From an uncultured Ruminococcus sp. (lineage in GTDB: Bacteria; Bacillota; Clostridia; Oscillospirales; Ruminococcaceae): a stretch of DNA of 64,000 nt. Below are positions 35,013 through 42,765 of this stretch, piece after piece. A program made the translations under genes and the position numbers. The first letter of the stretch is position 1. Each line of letters starts with the position of its first letter. The stretch is taken from assembly GCF_947301925.1 (NCBI RefSeq), contig NZ_CAMYUE010000002.1:254131-318130 (forward strand), written 5' to 3'. Under the pieces are notes generated by a model. It saw only the letters and a list, made by a program, of their open reading frames with translations. It had not been told where the DNA came from and searched no databases.

Positions 35013-35041
35013 TTGATTTTTCCTATAACTAATGCTATAAT
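35013..35041 (+). promoter_or_regulatory. Promoter of NSS transporter gene
   Basis: TTGATT (35013-35018), 17 bases, TATAAT (35036-35041). Confidence 0.75.
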
Positions 35042-35089
35042 TATATTTGTATCGCATCATACCAACGACAACGAAAGGAATGTATCATA

Positions 35090-36499
35090 ATGAAAACTGA
35101 AACAAAGGCTGAGACCTCCAGAGGAGGCTTCGGCTCTAAGATAGGCTTCGTCCTTGCCGCAGCAGGCTCCGCGGTGGGACTTGGCAACATATGGCGGTTC
35201 CCTTACCTTGCCGCAAAATACGGCGGCGGCATCTTCCTGCTGGTATACATAATATTCGCCATAACCTTCGGCTTCACACTGATGCTCACTGAGATAGCCA
35301 TAGGCAGGCGCACGGGAAAAAGCGTTATCGGCGCCTACAAAACCGTGGACAAGCGCTTCTCGCCTCTGGGTATTCTTGCGGCAGTGATACCTGCACTGAT
35401 ACTCCCCTACTACTGCGTCATAGGCGGCTGGGTGCTGAAGTATATGACGGTATTCGTAACAGGCGGCGGAGAGGCTGCTTCCGTTGCGGAATACGCCTCC
35501 TCCTCAGACCCCGGTACGAAGCTGACCTTCTTCGAGCACTTCATAGGTATGCTGGAGCAGCCTGCCGCATTCTTCATAATATATGTGCTCCTCACCTCTG
35601 TTGTAGTCTTTCTCGGAGTTGAAAAGGGCATTGAAAAGGTCAGCAAATTCCTCATGCCCGTGCTGCTGGTGCTGATAATCGGCATAGCTGTATACACTCT
35701 CACACTTGACGGTGCAGGAGAGGGCCTGAAGTATTACCTGCTCCCGGATTTTGAGGGCTTTACCGCCTCAAAGCTGCTGAGAACAGTAGCTGCGGCCTGC
35801 GGTCAGCTGTTCTACTCGATGTCCATAGCTATGGGTATCATGGTGACCTACGGCTCGTACATGAGAAAAGAGGACTCCCTTGAAAGCTCGGTGCGCCAGA
35901 TAGAGATCTTCGATACTCTTGTAGCTATCCTTGCGGGAATGATAATCGTCCCCGCAGTATTCGTATTCTCAGGCGGCGACCAGACAGCTCTCAACAAGGG
36001 GCCGGGACTCATGTTCATAACCCTTCCCAAGGTATTCGCTTCCATGCCCGCAGGCCAGATAATAGGCACAGCCTTCTTTATCCTGGTATCACTGGCAGCC
36101 CTCACCTCCTCCATATCCCTTATGGAAACAGTGGTGGCAGTTGTCATGGAAAAGTTCGGGCTCAGCCGTTCAAGCAGCTGTATCGCTGTCATCGCAGTGA
36201 CTGTGGCTGTCGGTATGCTCTCCGTACTGGGCTACAGCGTATGGTCTGAGGTAAAGATATTCGGTATGCAGATACTTGATTTCTTCGACTTCGCCACGAA
36301 CAATATAATGATGCCCGTCCTTGCCTTCTTCACCTGCATACTCATAGGCTTTACAGTAAAGACAAAGTATGTGGAGGAGGAAGTGATGTTCGGCGAAAAG
36401 CGCTTCCGCTCAAAGCTGATGTACAGCGTCATGATAAAATACATCTGTCCCGTATGTATGATAATGATACTCATTACGCCATTTGTTACAGAGATATGA
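35090..36499 (+). CDS. Sodium-dependent neurotransmitter-type symporter (NSS/SNF family)
   Basis: A 469-residue transporter with about 11-12 membrane helices. The N-terminus has the NSS signature GSAVGLGNIWRFPYLAAKYGG (split over helix 1), where the unwound helix binds sodium and substrate. Bacterial members move amino acids with sodium across the cytoplasmic membrane. The short N-tail and loss of a long C-tail fit prokaryotic forms. It is monocistronic, with GAAAGGAA ahead of the start. Substrate (for example leucine, tryptophan or alanine) cannot be told. Confidence 0.92.
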   Translation: MKTETKAETSRGGFGSKIGFVLAAAGSAVGLGNIWRFPYLAAKYGGGIFLLVYIIFAITFGFTLMLTEIAIGRRTGKSVIGAYKTVDKRFSPLGILAAVIPALILPYYCVIGGWVLKYMTVFVTGGGEAASVAEYASSSDPGTKLTFFEHFIGMLEQPAAFFIIYVLLTSVVVFLGVEKGIEKVSKFLMPVLLVLIIGIAVYTLTLDGAGEGLKYYLLPDFEGFTASKLLRTVAAACGQLFYSMSIAMGIMVTYGSYMRKEDSLESSVRQIEIFDTLVAILAGMIIVPAVFVFSGGDQTALNKGPGLMFITLPKVFASMPAGQIIGTAFFILVSLAALTSSISLMETVVAVVMEKFGLSRSSSCIAVIAVTVAVGMLSVLGYSVWSEVKIFGMQILDFFDFATNNIMMPVLAFFTCILIGFTVKTKYVEEEVMFGEKRFRSKLMYSVMIKYICPVCMIMILITPFVTEI

Positions 36500-36503
36500 T
36501 ATC

Positions 36504-36533
36504 AAGGCTCCCCTGCTTTCGGGGGAGCTTTTT
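36504..36533 (+). terminator. Terminator of NSS transporter gene
   Basis: A hairpin of about 9 bp (AAGGCTCCCC with GGGGGAGCTT, one bulge) followed by TTTTT. Confidence 0.85.
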
Positions 36534-36608
36534 GCATTGTCAAAAGCAACGAAAAGACAGGCTGTTTACCGACGGTTTACGGCAATCTGCTACATTATTC
36601 CAAAGCTA

Positions 36609-36637
36609 TTGACATTTAATTAGCAAACGTGTAAAAT
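36609..36637 (+). promoter_or_regulatory. Promoter of MBOAT/SGNH operon
   Basis: TTGACA (36609-36614), 17 bases, TAAAAT (36632-36637). A leader of about 90 bases follows; no known riboswitch was recognised in it. Confidence 0.7.
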
Positions 36638-36735
36638 AATAGTGTATGAGTTTTTATAATGCTATTTTCCGCAGATTTTAAAGAGAAACAAACAGCGGGA
36701 GCTCTAACAAATGAATTAACTAAAGGGTGGTATAT

Positions 36736-38427
36736 TTGGTATTCAGCAGTCTGGTCTTTATCTTTATATTCCTGCCTGTTTTTTTGATAGCCTATTCGGC
36801 GTCCGAGAAAAAATACAGAGATGTCGTGCTGGTAATTTCCGCACTCGTGGCGGGTGCGGCATTGTTCTATTCCATGAGGCTCATAAGGCCTCTCCCCATT
36901 CTGATTTATCTGGCATCGGTGATATGGATACTCTATGAATCCAGAAAAGCATCGGAAAAGGGCTTCCGATGCGTGGTCATATTCTTTGGCATCGTCATGG
37001 CGGCCATTGTTTTCTTCTATATAATGAAGCTGACAAAACCGCTTTACATAATAATCTTCCTCATCACATCAGCCTTCCTTCTGATACAGGCCTATACCTC
37101 CACAAGGATAGGCTATCAGAACCTTATCATATTCACGGGAAGCGTACTGTTCTACAGCTTCGGCGTAAAGGATCCCATATACATAATGCTGTTCCTGCTG
37201 ACGGTGCTGCTCAACTTCATCGTGGGACAGTTCATCGAATGCAGCAAATACACAAAGAAGCTCTGGCTCATTTTCGGCATAGCCTTCAACTTCTGGTGGC
37301 TGATATTCTTCAAATACTGGACCTTCGGTACGGAGAACATCAACCACTTCTTCCACCAGAGCCTGACGGTAAAGAATATAATCCTTCCCATAGGTATCAG
37401 CTTCTACACCTTCCAGAACGTCTCATATATTATCGACGTTTACAGGAGCAAGGCCAAGGCTGAAAAGAACCTGATAAACTACGGCGCTTACATCACTATG
37501 TTCCCCCAGCTCATAGCCGGCCCTATCGTCACCTACGATCACGTCGCCAAGGAGCTGAAGTCCCGTACCCACACCGCACAGAAGATCGAGGACGGACTCA
37601 AGACCTTTACCATAGGTCTGGGCTACAAGGTGCTCATCGCCAACCAGATAGGCGGCCTGTGGAGCGATATTTCCGCCATAGGCTACGAGAGCATATCCAC
37701 CAAGCTGGCATGGCTGGGCATATTCGCATACTCCTTCCAGCTCTACTTCGACTTCTGCGGATACTCTCTCATGGCCATCGGTCTGGGAAAGATAATGGGC
37801 TTCAATATCCCAAGGAACTTCGATCACCCGTATATGTCGCTGACCATGACAGAGTTCTGGCGCCGCTGGCATATGACTCTGGGTACATGGTTCAAGGACT
37901 ATATCTATATCCCTCTGGGCGGCAACCGCAAGGGACCGAAAAGAATGGTGTTCAATACCCTTGTGGTATGGCTGTTCACCGGACTCTGGCACGGCGCCAG
38001 CTGGAACTTCGTGCTCTGGGGACTTGTGCTCTTCATCATCATAATGAGCGAGAAATTCTGGACAGGCAATGCGCTGAACAGGATAAAGCCTCTGGGTCAC
38101 GCCTATATGCTGCTTATTATACCGCTTACATGGCTGATATTCGCGGTAACGGACTTCCACCAGCTGGGTATTTACTTCAAGCAGCTGATACCCTTCGTCC
38201 ACCAGAAGAGCCAGGCCGTAATGCCGGGAGACTATGCGCATTACTGGGCTAAATACTGGAAATACTTCGCGGCAGCCCTGGTGTTCTCCACAAGGATACC
38301 CGAGGCCATCTACAAAAAGATGAAGAATTCCGTTGTGACGGCAGTCCTGCTGATAGCGGTATTCTGGGCAGCCGTATACTGTATGTACATGGGTATGGAC
38401 GACCCGTTCATGTATTTCAGATTTTAA
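36736..38427 (+). CDS. MBOAT-family O-acyltransferase (AlgI-like) with extended N-terminus
   Basis: A 563-residue membrane protein of the MBOAT family that moves acetyl groups across the membrane for O-acetylation of surface polymers. Conserved blocks are ILPIGISFYTFQNVSYIIDVYR (split), FWRRWHMTLGTWFKDYIYIPLGGNRKG and the catalytic histidine in LWHGASWNFVLWG. The N-terminal 150 residues contain three similar helix-pair units where typical relatives have one. The TTG at 36736 is preferred to an in-frame GTG at 36727 because AAAGGGTGG sits at proper distance and VFSSLVFIFIFLP is the usual N-terminus. The SGNH partner gene follows after 12 bases. Confidence 0.88.
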   Translation: MVFSSLVFIFIFLPVFLIAYSASEKKYRDVVLVISALVAGAALFYSMRLIRPLPILIYLASVIWILYESRKASEKGFRCVVIFFGIVMAAIVFFYIMKLTKPLYIIIFLITSAFLLIQAYTSTRIGYQNLIIFTGSVLFYSFGVKDPIYIMLFLLTVLLNFIVGQFIECSKYTKKLWLIFGIAFNFWWLIFFKYWTFGTENINHFFHQSLTVKNIILPIGISFYTFQNVSYIIDVYRSKAKAEKNLINYGAYITMFPQLIAGPIVTYDHVAKELKSRTHTAQKIEDGLKTFTIGLGYKVLIANQIGGLWSDISAIGYESISTKLAWLGIFAYSFQLYFDFCGYSLMAIGLGKIMGFNIPRNFDHPYMSLTMTEFWRRWHMTLGTWFKDYIYIPLGGNRKGPKRMVFNTLVVWLFTGLWHGASWNFVLWGLVLFIIIMSEKFWTGNALNRIKPLGHAYMLLIIPLTWLIFAVTDFHQLGIYFKQLIPFVHQKSQAVMPGDYAHYWAKYWKYFAAALVFSTRIPEAIYKKMKNSVVTAVLLIAVFWAAVYCMYMGMDDPFMYFRF

Positions 38428-38439
38428 GGAGAGACTGAA

Positions 38440-39402
38440 TTGAGCAATTTAAAGAAACTGATATATACTCTGCTGCTTGCAGTCACCTGCGTATTCGCTT
38501 CGCCCTTCATATTCAGACAGATATGGAATAAAAGCGATCTGAAGCAGGTCAGGGCAGCTAAAAAGGAGCCCACACTGAGCTCCGCTGCGGATCCTGCGTC
38601 GGGAGAACAGACTACAACCGCTCCCGCTAACGCTCAGCCCACCTCCGAGGGGGAGACAGCTCCCGCAGACAATGCCGAAACACCTACAGAGCCAGCTCCC
38701 ACTCAGAACATATTCGTTCAGAGCGGCCCGGAATACTTCGATGACGCACTTTTCATAGGCGATTCCAGAACAGTGGGTCTCAAGGACTACGGTACCCTGA
38801 AGAATGCGGATTACTTCTGTGATATCGGCCTTTCGGCATATAAGATAGACAACACCACTGTCGGCGGAAGCACCGTCTGGGGCAAGCTCAACGCCAGGAA
38901 GTACGGCAAGATCTACGTTATGCTCGGCATAAACGAAGTGGGCAATGATATCGAATCCACTGCCGCCTCCTACAGAAAGCTGGTGGACGGCATTCGTCAG
39001 GTGCAGCCCGACGCTGTGCTCTACCTCGAGGGCAACCTCCACGTTACCTACGCGGCTCAGACCTCCCTCATCAGCAACGAGCGCATTGATATGCTCAATG
39101 CAAAGCTCCGGGAGATCGCCGAGTCCAACACCAATACATACTATCTGGAAGTAAACAGCGTTTTCGACGACGAATACGGAGCCCTCACAAGCGATTATAC
39201 CGAGGACGGTATCCATGTATTCGCTAAATACTACCCCATCTGGTGCGACTGGCTCTGCCAGAACACCGTATCACAGGGCGGAGCTCCTGCGGCTGAGCCT
39301 GCACCTGCGGAGGCAACTGCTGCTCCCGCTGAGGAAAAGCCTGCGGAGACAGAGCCGACAACTGAGGCACGTCCCCAGAATGAAGAATTTTCAAATCGCT
39401 GA
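38440..39402 (+). CDS. Secreted SGNH/GDSL-family hydrolase or acetyltransferase, MBOAT partner
   Basis: A 320-residue exported protein. An N-terminal membrane helix (residues 7-25) is followed by a Thr/Ala/Pro/Glu linker (about 40-95), an SGNH domain (about 100-285) and a Pro/Ala/Glu-rich tail. The nucleophile is in FIGDSRTVGL, the Asn block is LGINEVG and the Asp-His pair is in EDGIHVFAKYY. In MBOAT/SGNH pairs this subunit passes acetyl groups to the polysaccharide outside the membrane. The start is TTG with AAGGAGA eight bases ahead. Confidence 0.85.
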   Translation: MSNLKKLIYTLLLAVTCVFASPFIFRQIWNKSDLKQVRAAKKEPTLSSAADPASGEQTTTAPANAQPTSEGETAPADNAETPTEPAPTQNIFVQSGPEYFDDALFIGDSRTVGLKDYGTLKNADYFCDIGLSAYKIDNTTVGGSTVWGKLNARKYGKIYVMLGINEVGNDIESTAASYRKLVDGIRQVQPDAVLYLEGNLHVTYAAQTSLISNERIDMLNAKLREIAESNTNTYYLEVNSVFDDEYGALTSDYTEDGIHVFAKYYPIWCDWLCQNTVSQGGAPAAEPAPAEATAAPAEEKPAETEPTTEARPQNEEFSNR

Positions 39403-39408
39403 TTACTG

Positions 39409-39428
39409 CGGGCGGACATCTCCGCCCG
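39409..39428. repeat. Short palindrome between SGNH and kinase genes
   Basis: A perfect 8-bp stem CGGGCGGA/TCCGCCCG with CATC loop. There is no T-run, so it is a weak terminator at best; it resembles the GC palindromes at 34964, 40833 and 41159. Confidence 0.5.
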
Positions 39429-39460
39429 TACTCATATAGGGAATATGAAAGGAGATCACC

Positions 39461-40777
39461 ATGGCAGAATTAAAACCCGGCTACAAGGGCAGAACAGTCT
39501 ATAACTCCACATTCACAATACTGGAATTTCTCGGCGGAGGCGGTCAGGGAAACGTTTACCGCGTGGAATGCGGCGGCAAACAGATGGCGCTGAAGTGGTA
39601 TCACAAGTCCACTATTGAGAAGATGAAAAACCCCCAGGAATTCTACGAGAACCTGAAGGCCAACATCAAAAAGGGCGCCCCCACAAAGAACTTCCTATGG
39701 CCAGAGGAGCTCTCCGACTGGATAGACGGCAGCTTCGGCTATATCATGCCCCTGCGTCCCAAGGGCTATGAGGAGCTGACACGCTTCCTGCTCTGGGATC
39801 CCAAGACAAGACGCATGAAGGCCAGCTTCGCAAATATCACCGCACGCTGCAATGCGGCTATCAATATCATCGAGGGCTTCCGCGCCCTCCACAACGACGG
39901 CTACAGCTATCAGGACCTGAATAACGGCAACTTCTTCATCGATCCGCAGAACGGCGACGTTCTTATATGCGACAACGACAACGTTTCCGAGCGCGGCGTC
40001 AATTTCGGCATTGCAGGAAAGCAGCGCTATATGGCTCCGGAGGTAGTTCTCGGCGGCTCTCCCGACAAGCGCTCCGACCGCTTCTCGCTGGCTGTTATCC
40101 TGTTCCGTATGCTCTTTATCGAGCACCCGCTGGAGGGCAAGTATTCCACTCCTCCGTGTATGACTCCCGAGCTGGAAAAGAAGTTCTACGGCAGCGATCC
40201 CGTTTTCGTTCTCGATCCCGAGGACGACCGCAATGCCGCAAACAATCAGCTCAATACCAATACTCTCCGTTTCTGGAAGATATACCCCGACTATATACGC
40301 GACCTCTTTATACAGTCATTCGGCAAGAGCTCCGTTAAGCCGCCCTACGACCGCGTCATTGAGATGACCTGGCTGGACGCCTTCGTCAGGCTCAGGAGCG
40401 AGACCGTTCCCTGTCCTCACTGCGGCAAGGAGACATTCATAGCTCCCAAGTATTCGGTGAACTGTATGTACTGCGGCGGTCAGCTGACCTGCACTGACAG
40501 TATAAAGTTCAAGCGCTTTGAGCTGCCAGCCTTCGGCGGTGCAAAGCTCTATGACGGAATGGCAAGCGACACCGAGGGTGACTTTCACAAGATCATCGGC
40601 GAGGTGGTCCGCAATAAGAAGGACCCCAGCAAGCACGCTCTCCGCAATCTCACAAATGATACATGGAACGTAAAACTCCCTGATAATACGGTAAAAACCG
40701 TTGACCCCAACGGTATCATGCCTATTAATAAGGGCTTCGTCCTCACTATCGGCAGAAGTGAGGGCACTGTAGAATAA
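39461..40777 (+). CDS. Serine/threonine protein kinase with zinc ribbon and FHA-like C-terminus
   Basis: A 438-residue soluble kinase. The glycine loop GGGGQG is at residues 25-30 and the ATP lysine at Lys45. The catalytic loop is YQDLNNGN, with Tyr in place of the usual His but Asp and Asn kept, and the metal-binding aspartate is in CDNDN, so it may be active but is atypical. A four-cysteine zinc ribbon (CPHCGKE and CMYCGG, about 310-335) is followed by a C-terminal beta-rich segment ending VLTIGRSEGTVE that looks like part of an FHA-type fold. AAAGGAG precedes the start. Target unknown. Confidence 0.82.
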   Translation: MAELKPGYKGRTVYNSTFTILEFLGGGGQGNVYRVECGGKQMALKWYHKSTIEKMKNPQEFYENLKANIKKGAPTKNFLWPEELSDWIDGSFGYIMPLRPKGYEELTRFLLWDPKTRRMKASFANITARCNAAINIIEGFRALHNDGYSYQDLNNGNFFIDPQNGDVLICDNDNVSERGVNFGIAGKQRYMAPEVVLGGSPDKRSDRFSLAVILFRMLFIEHPLEGKYSTPPCMTPELEKKFYGSDPVFVLDPEDDRNAANNQLNTNTLRFWKIYPDYIRDLFIQSFGKSSVKPPYDRVIEMTWLDAFVRLRSETVPCPHCGKETFIAPKYSVNCMYCGGQLTCTDSIKFKRFELPAFGGAKLYDGMASDTEGDFHKIIGEVVRNKKDPSKHALRNLTNDTWNVKLPDNTVKTVDPNGIMPINKGFVLTIGRSEGTVE

Positions 40778-40780
40778 GCC

Positions 40781-40816
40781 AAAAACCGAAACAGGTTTAC
40801 TGTTTCGGTTTTTTCA
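40781..40816 (+). terminator. Terminator of protein kinase gene
   Basis: A 13-bp stem (AAAACCGAAACAG with CTGTTTCGGTTTT), 5-base loop and continuing T-run. Confidence 0.95.
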
Positions 40817-40826
40817 TTTTATGATA

Positions 40827-41123
40827 TTATTTGGGACGTCGAGGACGCCGTCCCCTACATAAGCTCACTATTCCAATGATAATGAGTATGGGAGCTGCTA
40901 TTATCAGCGCAAGGCCTGCTTTTTCGGAAATACTGATATCCATGAATAATCTTTCGGAAATGAATATTGCTGTCGGGCCATCTGCGCCGCCGATAATTCC
41001 TATGCTCTCGGGTTCGGGAGCTGTCAGCAAGCTCACAAGCCTGATAATATTCCGTATATTAAAGAGCGCTCCAACTGCAAGAAAGATGATACCCGTTAAT
41101 ATAAAAGCTTTTCCTTTTTTCAT
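40827..41123 (-). CDS. Microprotein carrying the decarboxylase beta-subunit motif
   Basis: A 98-residue protein with two hydrophobic helices (about residues 6-25 and 65-85) around the sequence SIGIIGGADGPTAIFIS, the core motif of the membrane beta subunit of sodium-pumping decarboxylases (OadB/GcdB type). The true subunits have nine or more helices and about 370-430 residues, so this is either a remnant or a separate small family. The last residues (GRRPRRP) are encoded by a palindromic repeat. The start is uncertain: ATG at 41123 or GTG at 41132. Related stand-alone proteins are, to my knowledge, common in gut Firmicutes. Confidence 0.5.
   Translation of the reverse strand: MKKGKAFILTGIIFLAVGALFNIRNIIRLVSLLTAPEPESIGIIGGADGPTAIFISERLFMDISISEKAGLALIIAAPILIIIGIVSLCRGRRPRRPK
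40833..40859. repeat. Palindromic repeat with CCCCTACA tail
   Basis: GGGACG (40833-40838) pairs with CGTCCC (40849-40854), followed by CCTACA, as in the element at 34964-34987. It overlaps the 3' end of the microprotein gene. Confidence 0.5.
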
Positions 41124-41158
41124 GTCTTTCACCAGCTCACTTCCCTCAATAACCGAAC

Positions 41159-41180
41159 GGGCTGCCAAAGGCAGCCCCTA
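41159..41180. repeat. Palindromic repeat with CCCCTA tail
   Basis: GGGCTGCC (41159-41166), AAA loop, GGCAGCCC (41170-41177), then CTA. It stands upstream of the microprotein gene, which is thus bracketed by two such palindromes in the same orientation. Confidence 0.5.
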
Positions 41181-41185
41181 AAATC

Positions 41186-41213
41186 TTAGTTCTTAGTTCT
41201 TAGCTCTTAGTTC
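41186..41213. repeat. Heptanucleotide tandem repeat TTAGTTC, four units
   Basis: TTAGTTC, TTAGTTC, TTAGCTC, TTAGTTC in perfect 7-base register, directly after a palindrome and just before the CNNM gene stop. A second 7-base-period element lies at 49404-49509. Confidence 0.75.
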
Positions 41214-41219
41214 TAATTG

Positions 41220-42491
41220 CTATTCTTCGTCCTCGTCATCTTCCTCATCATCGTCGGTGGGAAGGATCTCGATTATGACCTTTTCCACGGTCTGCTCGTT
41301 GACCTCGGCAGCCGTTATGCGGAAGATACCGCTCTCGGCGGTCTCTCCTGCTTCGGGGATATGCTCCATGACATCGGTCACCCAGCCGCCTACGGAGGTA
41401 TAATCCGTAGTTATCATATCCTCGTCAAGGTCAAGCATCTCCAACATATCGCTTATGCTCATATCGCCTGCGACCTCGTACTTATCGGGAGCGATCATCA
41501 TGATATTGGTCTCGATCTCATCGTCCTCGTCGTATATCTCGCCTACCAGCTCCTCGATGATGTCCTCAAGGGTAACTATACCCTTGGTACCGCCGTACTG
41601 GTCGATGACTACTGCAAGATGTACCTTTGAACGCTGCATATCACGCATTGCCTCGCTTATGAGCTTGGTATCGGCTATGTGGGGAACCTCCTGTATGATG
41701 GAGGTTATGTCTCTTCCGCCCTCCACAAGCATTTTGAAGAAGGCCTTGTTGGTGATGATACCGCGGATATTGTCAAGGCTCTTCTCATAGACGGGCAGAC
41801 GGGAATACATTTCCCTGCTGAAAAGCTCCTTTATCTCGTCGATGGTGGAGCCTATCTCAACGCCTACCACCTTGACGCGGGGGATCAGTATCTCGTTGAC
41901 GGTTATCTCGTCGAATTCAAGCGCACTCTTCACAAGCTCGCTCTCCTGCTCCTCTATGACGCCCTGCTCCTCGATCTCGTCGATCATGTACTTCAGCTCG
42001 TCCTCGGTGACGCTGGGAGCCTCATCACCCTTGGCTACTGCCGACGACAGCTTGTTCAGCAGCCACACGAAGGGCTTGAACAGAGTCACAAGAAACGAAA
42101 GCGGCCCTGCAAAGGCAAGAGCAAGCTTCTCAGCGTTCTTCTTGGCGTAGGACTTAGGCAGAACCTCGCAGAATACCAGCACCAGCACTGTGATGACGAT
42201 AGTGGACACCGCAGCGCCCTTGCTGCCCATTATACTTATAAATATGATAGTGCTGACGGACGATGTGGCGATATTGACGATATTATTGCCTATGAGAACC
42301 GCAGTAAGCACCTCGTCGAAGCGGTTTGCAAGTCTCAGCGCCTTTTTCGCCTTTTTGCTGCCCTGTGCCTCGTAGTTCTTGAGGCGGAGCTTATTGACGC
42401 TGGAATATGCGGTCTCGGTACCGGAAAACACCGCCGAGAACAACATCATCACAATGACCAGAACTATCTTCCATATATCCGAACTGTCCAT
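41220..42491 (-). CDS. CNNM/CBS-domain transporter-like protein (HlyC/CorC family)
   Basis: A 423-residue protein with an N-terminal DUF21 (CNNM) membrane domain of three or four helices (motif FSGTETAYSSVNKLRLKN near residue 20), a pair of CBS domains (about 200-320; includes MYSRLPVYEKSLDNI) and a C-terminal CorC_HlyC domain with an acidic end. The family is linked to magnesium or cobalt efflux and resistance. The ATG at 42491 is chosen over one at 42551 because AAAGGAA lies just upstream of it and the family starts with the helix. It is a single-gene unit. Confidence 0.9.
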   Translation of the reverse strand: MDSSDIWKIVLVIVMMLFSAVFSGTETAYSSVNKLRLKNYEAQGSKKAKKALRLANRFDEVLTAVLIGNNIVNIATSSVSTIIFISIMGSKGAAVSTIVITVLVLVFCEVLPKSYAKKNAEKLALAFAGPLSFLVTLFKPFVWLLNKLSSAVAKGDEAPSVTEDELKYMIDEIEEQGVIEEQESELVKSALEFDEITVNEILIPRVKVVGVEIGSTIDEIKELFSREMYSRLPVYEKSLDNIRGIITNKAFFKMLVEGGRDITSIIQEVPHIADTKLISEAMRDMQRSKVHLAVVIDQYGGTKGIVTLEDIIEELVGEIYDEDDEIETNIMMIAPDKYEVAGDMSISDMLEMLDLDEDMITTDYTSVGGWVTDVMEHIPEAGETAESGIFRITAAEVNEQTVEKVIIEILPTDDDEEDDEDEE

Positions 42492-42522
42492 AATATTCCT
42501 TTCCTTGATATATAATGTTTTT

Positions 42523-42551
42523 ATTATATCATACATTATTGAATAATGCAA
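42523..42551 (-). promoter_or_regulatory. Promoter of CNNM/CBS gene
   Basis: On the minus strand TTGCAT (42551-42546), 17 bases, TATAAT (42528-42523). Confidence 0.7.
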
Positions 42552-42609
42552 GCGGGAAAAATCATAATTCAGCAGCGTGAAGCTGCTGAAGCTTCTCTTA
42601 TAACACAGT

Positions 42610-42706
42610 TTTCACATAAGGATGGCTATTGTGAAAGAAATTACACAAAAACTTCCTCAAAACGATACAATTACCGCAAACTTATTTCACATAAGCCAAA
42701 TATAAT
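42610..42706 (+). promoter_or_regulatory. htrA promoter region with TTTCACA repeats
   Basis: The 11-base sequence TTTCACATAAG occurs twice (42610-42620 and 42685-42695). The first copy is also half of an inverted repeat TTTCACA-N13-TGTGAAA (42610-42616, 42630-42636). TATAAT at 42701-42706 is a good -10 with no sigma-A -35, so an activator binding the second copy is plausible. Confidence 0.5.
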
Positions 42707-42765
42707 ATAGTCACAGCCTGAGGGAAAGCCTCAGAGATAACATACCGAAAGGAACAGTGAAAATT

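Noticed and set aside
40827-41123. The microprotein as a true decarboxylase subunit
   Set aside because: It is a quarter of the needed length and has no alpha or gamma subunit gene nearby.
41186-41213. Repeats at 41186 and 49404 as a CRISPR array
   Set aside because: Units are 7 bases with no spacers, and there are no cas genes in the window.
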